Assembly (NCBI RefSeq): GCF_024753285.1
Contig: NZ_JANUGW010000010.1
Coordinates: 1-64,000, forward strand
Direction: 5' to 3'
Source: Massilia pinisoli
GTDB lineage: Bacteria; Pseudomonadota; Gammaproteobacteria; Burkholderiales; Burkholderiaceae_D
Length of the DNA: 64,000 nt
The notes under the pieces were generated by a model. The model was not told the DNA's origin. It worked only from the letters and a program-made list of their open reading frames with translations, and ran no database searches. Below, piece by piece: positions 35,873 to 45,594 of this stretch (positions are counted from its first letter, which is position 1; each line of letters opens with the position of its first letter). The translations under genes and the position numbers were made by a program.

Positions 35873-36613
35873 TTACTGCATGTGCTGGCCGCCGTTGATG
35901 GCGATGTTGGCGCCGGTGACGAATGCGGCTTCGTCCGACGACAGGTAAGCCACGAGGCCAGCCACTTCTTCCGGCTTGCCCAGGCGGCCCATCGGGATCT
36001 GCGGCAGGATCTTCGATTCCAGCACTTCGGCCGGGATGTCGGTGACCATCTTGGTGCCGATATAGCCCGGCGAGATGGTGTTCACGGTGACGCCCTTGCG
36101 CGCCACTTCCAGCGCCAGGGCTTTCGTGAAGCCGTGGATGCCGGCCTTGGCCGCCGAATAGTTGGTCTGGCCGAACGCGCCCTTCTGGCCGTTGACGGAC
36201 GAGATGTTGATGATGCGGCCCCAGCCGCGCTCGACCATGCCGTCGGTGACGGGCTTGGTCATGTTGAACACGGAGTCGAGGTTGGTCTTCATGACCGCAT
36301 CCCAATTGACCTTGTCCATCTTCTTGAACGTCATGTCGCGCGTGATACCGGCGTTGTTGACCAGCACATCGACGGGGCCGACTTCCTGCACGACCTTGGC
36401 CACGCAGGCCTGCGCCGAATCGTAGTCGGACACATCGCATTCATAGGCCTTGAAGTCGTGACCCTGATCGCGCATCGAGGCCAGCCAGCCTTCGGCCTTC
36501 TTGCTGCCCGGCGAATACGTCGTCACGACCTTGTAGCCGAGCGCAGCCAGCTTGATGCAGATCGCTTCACCCAGGCCGCCCATGCCGCCAGTCACTAATG
36601 CCACTCTAGCCAT
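35873..36613 (-). CDS. phaB: acetoacetyl-CoA reductase
   Basis: A 246-residue SDR enzyme with TGGMGGLG at the NADPH site, NNAGITRD, the catalytic Ser in NISSVNGQKGAFGQ and Y-x3-K in NYSAAKAG. The sequence follows Ralstonia PhaB closely, including the GYIGTKMV segment. It reduces acetoacetyl-CoA to (R)-3-hydroxybutyryl-CoA for polyhydroxybutyrate. AGGAG lies 7 bases upstream. It is second in an operon with phaA. No phaC synthase is in the window. Confidence 0.94.
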   Translation of the reverse strand: MARVALVTGGMGGLGEAICIKLAALGYKVVTTYSPGSKKAEGWLASMRDQGHDFKAYECDVSDYDSAQACVAKVVQEVGPVDVLVNNAGITRDMTFKKMDKVNWDAVMKTNLDSVFNMTKPVTDGMVERGWGRIINISSVNGQKGAFGQTNYSAAKAGIHGFTKALALEVARKGVTVNTISPGYIGTKMVTDIPAEVLESKILPQIPMGRLGKPEEVAGLVAYLSSDEAAFVTGANIAINGGQHMQ

Positions 36614-36711
36614 TGTCTTCTCCTAGTTTTGATTTGCGCACAATTCGTTGATTACCAATTCCGCTCATACGGCGACGGCGCCCCGGCAGCGGGAGCGCCG
36701 TGCCGTCCGTG

Positions 36712-37887
36712 TCAGCGCTCGACCGCCAGGGCCACGCCCATGCCGCCGCCGATGCACAGGGCGGCGAGGCCCTTCTTGGCGTCGCGGCGAACCATTTCGT
36801 GCAGCAGGCTCACGAGCACGCGCGCGCCCGAGGCACCGATCGGGTGGCCCAGAGCGATCGCGCCGCCGTTCACGTTGATCTTCGACGTGTCCCAGCCCAT
36901 CTCCTTGTTGACGGCGACGGCCTGGGCAGCGAACGCTTCATTGATCTCCATGAGGTCGACTTCCTCGTGCTTCCAGCCGGCCCGTTCCAGGCACTGGCGG
37001 GCAGCATCGACGGGGCCCATGCCCATGATCGACGGGTCGAGGCCGGCCGACGAATACGCCTTGATGCGGGCGATCGGGGTCAGGCCCAGTTCCTTGGCCT
37101 TCGACGCCGACATCATGATGACGGCGGCGGCGCCGTCGTTCAAGCCGGACGCGTTACCTGCGGTCACGGTGCCTTCCTTGTTGAACGCGGGACGCAGGCT
37201 GGACAGGCCTTCCAGCGTGGCGCCGTGCTTCGGATACTCGTCGGTATCGAACACGGTCGGGCCCTTCTTGGACGGGATCTCGATGGGGATGATCTCGTCC
37301 TTGAACTTGCCGGCCTTCATGGCGGCCTCGGCCTTCAGCTGCGACTGCAGCGCGAATTCGTCCTGTTCCTGGCGCGAGATCTCGTACTTGCGTGCGACGT
37401 TCTCGGCCGTCACGCCCATGTGGTACTGGTTGTAGACGTCCCACAGGCCGTCGACGATCATCGTGTCGGTCAACTTGGCGTCGCCCATGCGGAAGCCGTC
37501 GCGCGAACCGTTCAGCACGTGCGGCGACGCGCTCATGTTTTCCTGGCCGCCGGCGATGACGATCGATGCGTCGCCGCACTTGATGGCCTGGGCCGCCAGA
37601 TGGGTGGCGCGCAGGCCGGAGCCGCACACCATGTTGAGGGTGAAGGCCGGAACCTTGTCCGGCAGGCCGCTCTTGATGACGGCCTGGCGGGCCGGGTTCT
37701 GGCCGGTACCGGCCGTCAGGACCTGACCCATGATGACTTCGCTGACGGCGGCCGGATCGATGCCCGTTTTCGTCAGCAGGTGCTTGATGACCTGGGCGCC
37801 TAGCTCGGCAGCCGGAATTTTTGCGAGCGTGCCACCGAACTTGCCGATTGCAGTACGGCCTGCGGCCACGATTACGACATCTTCCAT
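36712..37887 (-). CDS. phaA: acetyl-CoA C-acetyltransferase
   Basis: A 391-residue biosynthetic thiolase starting [15 protein letters not shown], with GGAG six bases upstream of the ATG at 37887. The nucleophilic Cys is in [11 protein letters not shown], the His in [19 protein letters not shown] and the second Cys in ALCIGGGMG. It condenses two acetyl-CoA to acetoacetyl-CoA, the first step toward polyhydroxybutyrate, and precedes phaB by 98 bp. Confidence 0.94.
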   Translation of the reverse strand: MEDVVIVAAGRTAIGKFGGTLAKIPAAELGAQVIKHLLTKTGIDPAAVSEVIMGQVLTAGTGQNPARQAVIKSGLPDKVPAFTLNMVCGSGLRATHLAAQAIKCGDASIVIAGGQENMSASPHVLNGSRDGFRMGDAKLTDTMIVDGLWDVYNQYHMGVTAENVARKYEISRQEQDEFALQSQLKAEAAMKAGKFKDEIIPIEIPSKKGPTVFDTDEYPKHGATLEGLSSLRPAFNKEGTVTAGNASGLNDGAAAVIMMSASKAKELGLTPIARIKAYSSAGLDPSIMGMGPVDAARQCLERAGWKHEEVDLMEINEAFAAQAVAVNKEMGWDTSKINVNGGAIALGHPIGASGARVLVSLLHEMVRRDAKKGLAALCIGGGMGVALAVER

Positions 37888-38359
37888 ATCAATCTCCGGT
37901 ATCCCGGCCACCTCGGCCGGGGTTCAATGAGTGGACAGCCCTGCTGTCGGCCATTTCTGGCCAGGCCTGGAAGAATCCGAAAAACCAGCACAACGATTGC
38001 GTTAAGCCGGCGGCAACTCCGCATGCATGGATTACATCGAATGCGGCAGACACCGGTGGGCGCGGCAGGTCGTCCACGTTGTGCGCTTGATGAATCACAA
38101 TCTCCGCTCAGGCTTGGACAGAAAGCCAACAATATTAGTGACCTCGCTTAAAGTTTGTTTAAGCAAAATCAATCTTATCAGCTTATTCAACGGAAAAAAC
38201 AGTCTCGGGCTTGATTTCGCTTAAGGCTGAGTATCTTTATCAGACATTATTTTTGTTCCGGAAACATCGATTGCCGCCCGTCTAAACTTGGCCAAAACCC
38301 TTTTCCTTTGGGCTAAATTTCAAAGTAGAATGCACGGGCTAAGCCAACCACATTGATTT
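37888..38359. promoter_or_regulatory. divergent phaA/minC regulatory region
   Basis: This 472-bp region has no convincing gene. It becomes AT-rich toward minC and contains a perfect palindrome GCTTAAA-GTTTG-TTTAAGC (38146-38164), with a further CGCTTAA at 38217-38223. These are candidate operator sites for phaA or minC. A TAGAAT hexamer at about 38327 could be the minC -10. Confidence 0.45.
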
Positions 38360-39139
38360 ATGCCCAAAAGCCCGAGCTCCCTGCCCATCGAAATCAAGAT
38401 CTCCACGGTCGTGGCCATTTCGACCATCCTGCATTCGGCCGATCCGATCGCGATCGATGCCGCGCTGAAGCAGATGACCGGGGGCGTCTCCGATTTCTTC
38501 GAGGATGAATTCGCCGTCATCGACGTCGCCGGCATCGCCGAGGAGGCCGGGCGCATCGATTGGGAGGCGCTGGTCGCGCTGCTGAAAAAATACCGCCTGA
38601 ACGCCGTCGCCGTACGCGGCGCGCCGGCCGCGCTGCACCACGTGATCCGTGCCCACGACCTGTTCCTGGACGACGGCACCAGCGGCCTGCAGACGAACGG
38701 CGGACGCGAACGCGAGGTGCCCGCGCCGGCACCGGTGGAAGCGGCCGAGCCCGCGCCGGCACCGGTCCCCGCAGCGGCACCGGCCGCACCGACCCTGGCG
38801 ATGATCGTCGACACGCCGGTGCGCGCCGGCCAGCGCATCTACGCGCGCGGCACCGACCTGATCGTGACGGCCGTCGTGAACAATGGCGCCGAGCTCATTG
38901 CCGACGGCAGCATCCACGTGTACGCGCCGCTGCACGGCCGCGCGCTCGCGGGCGCGTCCGGCAATGCGGACGCCCGCATCTTCGCGCTGCAGCTGCAGCC
39001 GGAACTGGTGTCGATCGCGGGCGTGTACCGCACGTTCGACGACGGTTTTCCCGCCGACGTGGCACGCCAGCCGGCACAAATCCGTTTGGTCGGCGATCGA
39101 ATCGATATATCATCGCTGGGTTCGGCGATCCGCAGTTAA
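38360..39139 (+). CDS. minC: septum site-determining protein MinC
   Basis: A 259-residue FtsZ inhibitor. The N-terminal domain (about residues 1-105) is followed by an Ala/Pro-rich linker (about 112-145). The C-terminal beta-helix domain has PVRAGQRIYARGTDLIV and the MinD-binding region NGAELIADGSIHVYAPLHGRALAGASGN. It recruits to MinD at the poles and blocks Z-ring assembly there. First gene of minCDE. Confidence 0.95.
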   Translation: MPKSPSSLPIEIKISTVVAISTILHSADPIAIDAALKQMTGGVSDFFEDEFAVIDVAGIAEEAGRIDWEALVALLKKYRLNAVAVRGAPAALHHVIRAHDLFLDDGTSGLQTNGGREREVPAPAPVEAAEPAPAPVPAAAPAAPTLAMIVDTPVRAGQRIYARGTDLIVTAVVNNGAELIADGSIHVYAPLHGRALAGASGNADARIFALQLQPELVSIAGVYRTFDDGFPADVARQPAQIRLVGDRIDISSLGSAIRS

Positions 39140-39193
39140 AGCGCGCGCCCCTGTACAGCACTGACCAGATATTGAAAAGGACACAAATTTTTC

Positions 39194-40009
39194 ATGGCAA
39201 GAATTATCGTTGTAACGTCCGGTAAGGGCGGTGTGGGCAAGACCACTTCGAGCGCCAGCTTCTCGAGCGGCCTCGCATTGCGCGGCCACAAGACGGCCGT
39301 CATCGACTTCGACGTCGGCCTGCGCAACCTCGACCTGATCATGGGTTGCGAACGTCGCGTCGTGTACGACTTGATCAACGTCATCAACGGCGAAGCGAGC
39401 CTGACCCAGGCCATGATCAAGGACAAGCACTGCGACAACCTGTTCATCCTCCCGGCTTCGCAGACCCGCGACAAGGACGCGCTGACGGAAGAAGGCGTCG
39501 AGCAGGTGTTGAACGAGCTGGTCAAGATGGACTTCGAATACATCATCTGCGACTCGCCGGCCGGCATCGAGCACGGCGCGCTGATGGCGCTGACGTTCGC
39601 CGACGAGGCGCTGATCGTCACCAATCCGGAAGTGTCGTCCGTGCGCGACTCCGACCGCATCCTGGGTATCCTGCAGGCCAAGTCGCGCCGCGCCCAGAGC
39701 GGCGGCGAGCCCGTCAAGGAACACCTCCTGATCACCCGTTATTCGCCGCGCCGCGTCGAAAACGACGAGATGCTGTCATACGAGGACGTGCAGGAAATCC
39801 TGCGCATCCCCCTGCTGGGCATCATTCCGGAATCGGAAGCCGTGCTGCACGCGTCGAACCAGGGCAACCCGGCCATCCATTTCAAGGATACGGACGTGGC
39901 CCAGGCCTACCAGGACGTCGTGTCGCGCTTCCTCGGCGAAGAAATCCCGCTGCGCTTCACCAACTACGAGAAGCCGGGCTTCCTGCAGCGACTGTTCGGA
40001 GCGAAGTGA
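39194..40009 (+). CDS. minD: septum site-determining protein MinD
   Basis: A 271-residue ParA/MinD ATPase with the deviant Walker [10 protein letters not shown] at residues 10-18, [13 protein letters not shown], the Walker B strand [10 protein letters not shown] and a C-terminal amphipathic membrane-targeting helix ([10 protein letters not shown]). It dimerises with ATP on the membrane and carries MinC. minE starts 1 bp after its stop. Confidence 0.97.
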   Translation: MARIIVVTSGKGGVGKTTSSASFSSGLALRGHKTAVIDFDVGLRNLDLIMGCERRVVYDLINVINGEASLTQAMIKDKHCDNLFILPASQTRDKDALTEEGVEQVLNELVKMDFEYIICDSPAGIEHGALMALTFADEALIVTNPEVSSVRDSDRILGILQAKSRRAQSGGEPVKEHLLITRYSPRRVENDEMLSYEDVQEILRIPLLGIIPESEAVLHASNQGNPAIHFKDTDVAQAYQDVVSRFLGEEIPLRFTNYEKPGFLQRLFGAK

Positions 40010-40010
40010 C

Positions 40011-40262
40011 ATGCCTCTGCTCTCATTCCTGTTCCCCAAGAACCAGAAAAGCGCGACTGCGGCCAAGGAAAGGCTGCAGATCATCATCGCCCGCGAACGC
40101 AGCGGCCGCGGCGGTCCGGACTTCCTGCCGGCGCTGCACCGCGAGCTGATCGAAGTGATCTCGAAGTACACGAAGGTCAACGCCGAGGACATCAAGATCT
40201 CCCTCGACCGCCAGGGCAACCTGGAAGTGCTCGACGTCAACGTCGTCCTGCCGGACGCCTGA
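40011..40262 (+). CDS. minE: cell division topological specificity factor MinE
   Basis: An 83-residue protein with the N-terminal membrane/MinD-contacting segment ([28 protein letters not shown]) and the C-terminal dimerisation domain ([21 protein letters not shown]). It stimulates MinD ATPase and drives pole-to-pole oscillation. The start follows the minD stop directly, which shows tight coupling. Confidence 0.96.
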   Translation: MPLLSFLFPKNQKSATAAKERLQIIIARERSGRGGPDFLPALHRELIEVISKYTKVNAEDIKISLDRQGNLEVLDVNVVLPDA

Positions 40263-40285
40263 CCGTCCCGCGCCGCGCCGGCTAC

Positions 40286-40792
40286 CTATGCCGGCGTGGC
40301 CGCCACCTCGCGCGCGACGCGCGTGCAGGCTTCAATATGCTGGTATCCCATCTGCCTGAATAAGGCAAAACCGATCACCGCCGACGCGAGTTGTCCCGCC
40401 AGCGGCACGATCTTCGCCGCCGACTTGGCCGCCAGCTTGGCGCCTGATTTCCGTAACAGTTTCAGCACCAGTTCCTTCGTCACGATCTTGCCCACCAGCG
40501 TACCGCCCAGCGCCGCCACGGCCTGGTAGGCGGCGATGCGCATGCGCGGCTGCAACTGGTCGATCTGGTCGGGCGACAGGCCGAACGCCTGGTTGATCTC
40601 TTCCACCATCAAGGCGAAGCTGGAGAGATCCGCGACGACGTCCACGCCCGGCAGCGGAATCGCGGACACACCCGCCGAAATGGCCGCGCGCTTGCGCACG
40701 AGGCCGCGGCAGCGCTCGCGTACGCGCTCGATGTCCGCACCGGAAACGGGCAGCAGAGCGAGCTCCTCGTCCTTGCTTTTTTTCCTGAACAT
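40286..40792 (-). CDS. DUF697-like membrane protein
   Basis: A 168-residue protein. A charged N-terminal helix is followed by two hydrophobic segments: RAAISAGVSAIPLPGVDVVADLS (about residues 34-56) and VPLAGQLASAVIGFALF (about 130-146). This pattern resembles DUF697/YcjF-type proteins that sit in the membrane beside GTPases. No GTPase partner is nearby. It is convergent with minE and monocistronic. Function unknown. Confidence 0.65.
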   Translation of the reverse strand: MFRKKSKDEELALLPVSGADIERVRERCRGLVRKRAAISAGVSAIPLPGVDVVADLSSFALMVEEINQAFGLSPDQIDQLQPRMRIAAYQAVAALGGTLVGKIVTKELVLKLLRKSGAKLAAKSAAKIVPLAGQLASAVIGFALFRQMGYQHIEACTRVAREVAATPA

Positions 40793-41001
40793 AATCGCTC
40801 CTGACTAAAGGATTTCAGGACAGTGTAACCGCGAGTGTGTCGTCGAGCTGACACAACTATGACGCAATTACCCAACGAAAATGTGAATTTATCTGCGGCA
40901 TCGGTAGCTTTCCTTTTTAAAAGTCTGATATATTTAGTGACATTGTAGGAATGTTCCTACAGAGAGGTCCTGAAGTCCCACACGCCGAGACAGCGAACAT
41001 C

Positions 41002-41691
41002 ATGAGAATATCCGTACTGGACAACGACACGACGCAGGCAGAACTCATCTGCCAGGTTCTGAACGGGGCTGGGCATAGCTGCCAAGCGTTCGACAGCGGC
41101 AAAGACCTGCTTGGTCAACTCCGCAAGGACAGCACCGATCTGCTGATCGTCGATTGGCAAGTGACCGACGTCCCGGCGGCGGAACTCCTGCGCCGCGCCA
41201 AGGAAAAACTGGCGCCGAACACACCCACGATGTTCCTCGCCGGCACCTCAGCCGAGGACGACATCGTGGCGGGCGTCACGGCCGGCGCGGACGACTACCT
41301 CGTCAAGCCGCTGCGCCGCGGCGAACTGGTCGCGCGTACGCAAGCCCTGCTGCGCCGGGCATATCCGTCGCAGAACGGCGCCGAACAGTTGCAATTCGGC
41401 CCGTACGTGTTCGAAACCCGCCCGGGTCGCCTGATGATGGACGGCGAGCAGATCGACGTCACGCACAAGGAGTTCAACCTGGCGCTGCTGTTCTTCCGCA
41501 ACCTCGGCCGGCCGCTGTCGCGCGCCTACATCCACGAGTCGATCTGGGTGCGCGAAACGGCGATCCCGTCGCGTACGATGGATACCCACGTCTCGCGCGT
41601 GCGCAACAAGCTGCGCCTGCGTCCGGAGAACGGTTTCCGTCTCGTGCCGGTGTACAGCTACGGCTATCGGCTGGAAAAACTGGGCGCGTGA
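41002..41691 (+). CDS. OmpR-family response regulator, orphan
   Basis: A 229-residue two-domain regulator starting MRISVLDNDTTQ. The receiver domain has an acidic pocket in LDND, a probable phosphorylated Asp in LLIVDWQ, and the conserved Lys in DDYLVKPL. It is followed by a winged-helix trans_reg_C domain (FGPYVFETRPGRLMM through SYGYRLEKL). No histidine kinase gene is adjacent, so its partner must lie elsewhere. The acidic pocket reads D-N-D rather than the more common D-D. A hairpin with T-run follows its stop. Confidence 0.85.
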   Translation: MRISVLDNDTTQAELICQVLNGAGHSCQAFDSGKDLLGQLRKDSTDLLIVDWQVTDVPAAELLRRAKEKLAPNTPTMFLAGTSAEDDIVAGVTAGADDYLVKPLRRGELVARTQALLRRAYPSQNGAEQLQFGPYVFETRPGRLMMDGEQIDVTHKEFNLALLFFRNLGRPLSRAYIHESIWVRETAIPSRTMDTHVSRVRNKLRLRPENGFRLVPVYSYGYRLEKLGA

Positions 41692-41710
41692 ATCCCTGCC
41701 GCGGTAGGGG

Positions 41711-41736
41711 TATAATGGGCGTGCTGCCCAATTTTT
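41711..41736 (+). promoter_or_regulatory. hemA promoter -10 and overlapping hairpin
   Basis: A perfect -10 hexamer TATAAT (41711-41716) lies 29 bp before the hemA start. A TGGGC / GCCCA hairpin (41716-41730) followed by AATTTTT lies immediately after it. The hairpin can terminate transcripts from the response regulator gene, while the TATAAT starts a new hemA transcript. The -35 is weak. Confidence 0.55.
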
Positions 41737-41744
41737 GATCACCC

Positions 41745-43019
41745 ATGCAACTGCTCGCCGTCGGCCTCAATCACACCACCGCACCGGTCTCGCTGCGCGA
41801 GCAACTGGCGCTGGCGCCTGAGCAGCTCGGCGATGCGGTGCAGGCGGCACGCGGGTGGTTCTCCAAGCTCAATACACGGGGCGAGGACGAGGCGGCGCTC
41901 CTCTCGACGTGCAACCGCACCGAGATGTACGCGGCCAGTTGCGCGCCCGATCCGCTCGACGCCTCGGCACGCTTCCTCGCCGACTACCACGACCTGAATT
42001 TCTCCGAGCTGCGCCCGCATTTGTACATGCTGCCGCAGCACGACGCCGTGCGCCATGCGTTCCGCGTCGCCTCCGGCCTCGATTCGATGGTGCTGGGCGA
42101 GGCCCAGATCCTCGGCCAGCTGAAAGACGCCGTGCGCGTCGCCGACGAAGCGGGCGGCCTCGGCACGTATCTGCACCAGCTGTTCCAGCGCAGCTTCGCC
42201 GTCGCGAAGGAAGTGCGCACGACCACCGAGATCGGCGCGCACAGCGTGTCGATGGCCGCCGCCGCCGTGCGCCTGTCGGAGCGCATCTTCGACCGCGTCA
42301 GCGAGCAGAACGTGCTGTTCATCGGCGCCGGCGACATGATCGAGTTGTGCGTCACGCACTTCGCCGCCCACAATCCGAAGTCGATCACGATCGCCAACCG
42401 CACGCTGGCGCGCGGCGAGGCGCTGGCCGCGCGCTTCAACGGCCAGGCCTTGAGCCTCGCCGACCTGTCCGACCGGCTGCCGCAGTTCGACATCGTCATC
42501 TCGTCGACCGGCTCCACGTTGCCCCTGATCGGCAAGGGCCTCGTCGAGCGCGCCATCAAGGCGCGCCGGCACCGTCCGATGTTCATGGTCGACCTCGCGG
42601 TCCCGCGCGACATCGAACCGGAAGTGGGCCGCCTGAACGACGTCTTCCTGTACACGGTCGACGACCTCGCCGACGTGGTCAAGAGCGGCGTCGAGAGCCG
42701 CCAGGCCGCCGTCGCCCAGGCCGAGGCGATCATCGAGACGCGCGTGCAATCGTTCATGCACTGGGTCGGCGATCGCGCCGTCGTGCCCGTGATCCGCGAC
42801 CTGCACGAATCGAGCGAAGCGATGCGCCTCGCCGAATTGGAACGGGCGCGCAAACTGCTCGCCAAGGGTGAAGACATCGACACGGTGCTCGACGCGCTGT
42901 CGAAAGGCCTCACCGCGAAATTCCTGCACGGCCCGCAACAGGCCCTGCACCGCGCCCAGGGCGACGAGCGCGCCCGCCTCGCGAGCCTGCTGCCCCAGCT
43001 GTTCCGCGGCCGCCGTTAG
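41745..43019 (+). CDS. hemA: glutamyl-tRNA reductase
   Basis: A 424-residue enzyme with the N-terminal catalytic domain ([16 protein letters not shown] and the active Cys in [11 protein letters not shown]). The NADPH domain follows ([18 protein letters not shown]) and then the dimerisation domain ([17 protein letters not shown]). It reduces glutamyl-tRNA to glutamate-1-semialdehyde, the first step of tetrapyrrole synthesis. hemA-prfA-prmC order is conserved in many Proteobacteria. Confidence 0.96.
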   Translation: MQLLAVGLNHTTAPVSLREQLALAPEQLGDAVQAARGWFSKLNTRGEDEAALLSTCNRTEMYAASCAPDPLDASARFLADYHDLNFSELRPHLYMLPQHDAVRHAFRVASGLDSMVLGEAQILGQLKDAVRVADEAGGLGTYLHQLFQRSFAVAKEVRTTTEIGAHSVSMAAAAVRLSERIFDRVSEQNVLFIGAGDMIELCVTHFAAHNPKSITIANRTLARGEALAARFNGQALSLADLSDRLPQFDIVISSTGSTLPLIGKGLVERAIKARRHRPMFMVDLAVPRDIEPEVGRLNDVFLYTVDDLADVVKSGVESRQAAVAQAEAIIETRVQSFMHWVGDRAVVPVIRDLHESSEAMRLAELERARKLLAKGEDIDTVLDALSKGLTAKFLHGPQQALHRAQGDERARLASLLPQLFRGRR

Positions 43020-43091
43020 CGGCCTGCTATCCTTCGTTGTCCCGCGTGCCGCTTCCTGCGGCTTGTCTGCTGTCATTCCGATAAAAATACT

Positions 43092-44168
43092 ATGAAACCA
43101 TCCATGCTGGCCAAGCTGGACCAACTGGCCAACCGCCTCGTCGAACTGGACGAACTCCTGATGTCCGAAGGCGCCACCGCGAACATGGACAGCTTCCGCA
43201 AACTGAACCGCGAACACGCCGAACTGAGCCCGCTCGTGGCCGTCTATCGCCACTACCAGACGGCGCAAGGCGACATCGCCGCCGCGCAGGAGATGCTGGC
43301 CGATCCGGACATGAAGGAATTCGCCCAGGACGAGATCGACGCAGCGAAGGCGCGCATCGCGGAGCTGGACATCGAGCTGCAGAAGATGCTGCTGCCGAAG
43401 GACGAGAACGACGAGCGCAACATCTTCCTCGAGATCCGCGCGGGCACGGGCGGCGACGAATCCGCGCTGTTCGCCGGCGACCTGCTGCGCATGTACACGC
43501 GCTACGCGGAGCGCAACCGCTGGCAGGTGGAGATGGTGTCGGAATCGCCGTCCGACCTGGGCGGCTACCGCGAAGTCATCGTGCGCATCGTCGGCCAGGG
43601 CGCGTATTCGAAGCTGAAGTTCGAATCGGGCGGCCACCGCGTGCAGCGCGTGCCGGCGACGGAAACGCAGGGCCGCATCCACACGTCCGCATGCACTGTC
43701 GCCGTGATGCCGGAAGCGGACGAAGTCGAAGACGTGCAGATCAACCCGGCCGACTTGCGCATCGACACGTACCGCGCGTCGGGCGCCGGCGGCCAGCACA
43801 TCAACAAGACGGATTCCGCCGTGCGTCTGACGCACCTGCCGACCGGTATCGTCGTCGAATGCCAGGACGACCGCAGCCAGCACAAGAACAAGGCGCAGGC
43901 GATGAAGGTGCTGGCCGCGCGCATCAAGGACGTGCAGTTGCGCGAGCAGCAGAGCAAGGAAGCGGCGACGCGCAAGAGCCTGATCGGCTCGGGCGACCGC
44001 AGCGAACGCATCCGCACGTACAATTTCCCGCAGGGCCGCCTGACCGACCACCGCATCAACCTGACCTTGTACAAGCTGGACATGATCATGGACGGCGACC
44101 TGGCCGAACTGACGAATGCCCTGTCGGCCGAGCACCAGGCGGAACAGTTGGCCGCGCTGGGCGATTAG
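43092..44168 (+). CDS. prfA: peptide chain release factor 1
   Basis: A 358-residue class I release factor. The catalytic GGQ is at residues 233-235 in [16 protein letters not shown], the codon-recognition domain precedes it, and the [14 protein letters not shown] segment is at the C-terminal end. It terminates translation at UAA and UAG. The GGQ glutamine is the target of PrmC, whose gene lies two genes downstream. Confidence 0.97.
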   Translation: MKPSMLAKLDQLANRLVELDELLMSEGATANMDSFRKLNREHAELSPLVAVYRHYQTAQGDIAAAQEMLADPDMKEFAQDEIDAAKARIAELDIELQKMLLPKDENDERNIFLEIRAGTGGDESALFAGDLLRMYTRYAERNRWQVEMVSESPSDLGGYREVIVRIVGQGAYSKLKFESGGHRVQRVPATETQGRIHTSACTVAVMPEADEVEDVQINPADLRIDTYRASGAGGQHINKTDSAVRLTHLPTGIVVECQDDRSQHKNKAQAMKVLAARIKDVQLREQQSKEAATRKSLIGSGDRSERIRTYNFPQGRLTDHRINLTLYKLDMIMDGDLAELTNALSAEHQAEQLAALGD

Positions 44169-44232
44169 AATTAAGACCGTTATAAGTTGCTAGACTGAAA
44201 ATAACTTTTTTCGATAACGTCCACAGGAACCC

Positions 44233-44706
44233 ATGTCCTCGTCCCGCAATCTCCTGCTCGCCATCGCCGCCGTCAGCATCGCCCTGGTCGGCGCCGCCCT
44301 CTACCTGCAGCACGCGAAGGACATGCTGCCCTGCCCGCTGTGCGTGATCCAGCGCTACCTGTTCCTCGGCATCGCGCTCTCCAGCCTCATCGGCGCCTTC
44401 GCCAACAAGATCAAGGCCGGCGCCGGACTCGCGTTGCTGTGCGCGCTGGGCGGCCTCGGCGTCGTCGGCAAGCATTTGTACGTGCTCGCGCACCCCGGCT
44501 TTTCGTGCGGCATCGATCCGATGGAGACCACGTTGAACAAGATCCCCACCGCGACCATGCTGCCATGGCTGTTCCGCGCGGACGGCCTGTGCGAAGCCGC
44601 GCAAGAGACCGTGTTCGGCCTGAACGTGCCGCAGTGGTCGGCCGTGTGGTTCGTGATCCTCACGCTGGCTCTCGTCTGGGTGCTGGTGCGGCGCGCGCGT
44701 CGATGA
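44233..44706 (+). CDS. dsbB: disulfide bond formation protein B
   Basis: A 157-residue inner-membrane protein with four transmembrane segments. The first periplasmic loop has the redox pair C34-x2-C37 (LPCPLC) and the second has C91 and C119. These relay electrons from DsbA to quinone. Its insertion between prfA and prmC breaks the usual pair, but it overlaps prmC by 4 bp, so it belongs to the operon. Confidence 0.93.
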   Translation: MSSSRNLLLAIAAVSIALVGAALYLQHAKDMLPCPLCVIQRYLFLGIALSSLIGAFANKIKAGAGLALLCALGGLGVVGKHLYVLAHPGFSCGIDPMETTLNKIPTATMLPWLFRADGLCEAAQETVFGLNVPQWSAVWFVILTLALVWVLVRRARR

Positions 44707-45533
44707 CCATCGAGCCAGGCGCCACGGTCGCCGCGGTACAGGCCGCCCTGCCCCTCGATCCGCTGGAAAACCGCATCCTGCTGTGCCACGCGACGGGCCT
44801 GTCGCGCGTGCAGCTGATCACGCAGGGCGACCGGCCCCTCGGCGCCGACGAAGCGGCACGCCTCGCCGACCTCGTGGCGCGCCGGCTGCAGGGCGAGCCG
44901 ATCGCCTACATCGTCGGCAAGCGCGAATTCTTCGGCCTCGATTTTCAAGTCGGCCCCGCCGTGCTGATTCCCCGTCCGGACACGGAACTGATCGTGGAAC
45001 TGGCGCTCGAACGCCTGCCGGCACAGGCCCCCCGCCTGCTCGACATGGGCACGGGCAGCGGCGCGATCGCCGTCGCCGTGGCACACACGCGGCCCGACGC
45101 CGACGTCACGGCGCTGGACGTCAGCCCCGACGCGCTGGCCGTCGCGCAAGCGAATGCGGCGGCCAACGGCGCACGCGTGCGCTTCCTGGCAAGCAGCTGG
45201 TTCGACGCGCTCGCGCCCGACGTGACGTTCGACGTCATCGCCTCGAACCCGCCGTACATCGCGGCCGGCGACGACCACCTGGCGCAGGGCGACCTGCGTT
45301 TCGAACCGGTGGGTGCGCTGACCGACCATGCGGACGGCCTGTCCGCGCTGCGCACCATCGTCGCGGGCAGCCCGCGCCACCTCGTGCCGGGCGGCTGGCT
45401 GCTGCTGGAGCACGGGTACGACCAGGCGGCGGCCGTGCGTGCGCTGCTCGCGGATGCCGGTTTCACGGACGTCCAGAGCTGGCAGGACCTGGCCGGCATC
45501 GAGCGCGTGAGCGGCGGACGTTTCCGGGTTTGA
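44703..45533 (+). CDS. prmC: peptide chain release factor N5-glutamine methyltransferase
   Basis: A 276-residue SAM-dependent methyltransferase with an N-terminal helical domain, motif I (LLDMGTGSGAIAVAV) and the catalytic NPPY at residues 182-185. It methylates the glutamine of the GGQ motif in release factors. Start ATG overlaps the dsbB stop (ATGA). Confidence 0.95.
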   Translation: MTIEPGATVAAVQAALPLDPLENRILLCHATGLSRVQLITQGDRPLGADEAARLADLVARRLQGEPIAYIVGKREFFGLDFQVGPAVLIPRPDTELIVELALERLPAQAPRLLDMGTGSGAIAVAVAHTRPDADVTALDVSPDALAVAQANAAANGARVRFLASSWFDALAPDVTFDVIASNPPYIAAGDDHLAQGDLRFEPVGALTDHADGLSALRTIVAGSPRHLVPGGWLLLEHGYDQAAAVRALLADAGFTDVQSWQDLAGIERVSGGRFRV

Positions 45534-45594
45534 CGCCGGCGCGGCGTGCCTGCCGCCTTTGCTACAATGCCCGGTCCACCACCGGAGCCACGTG

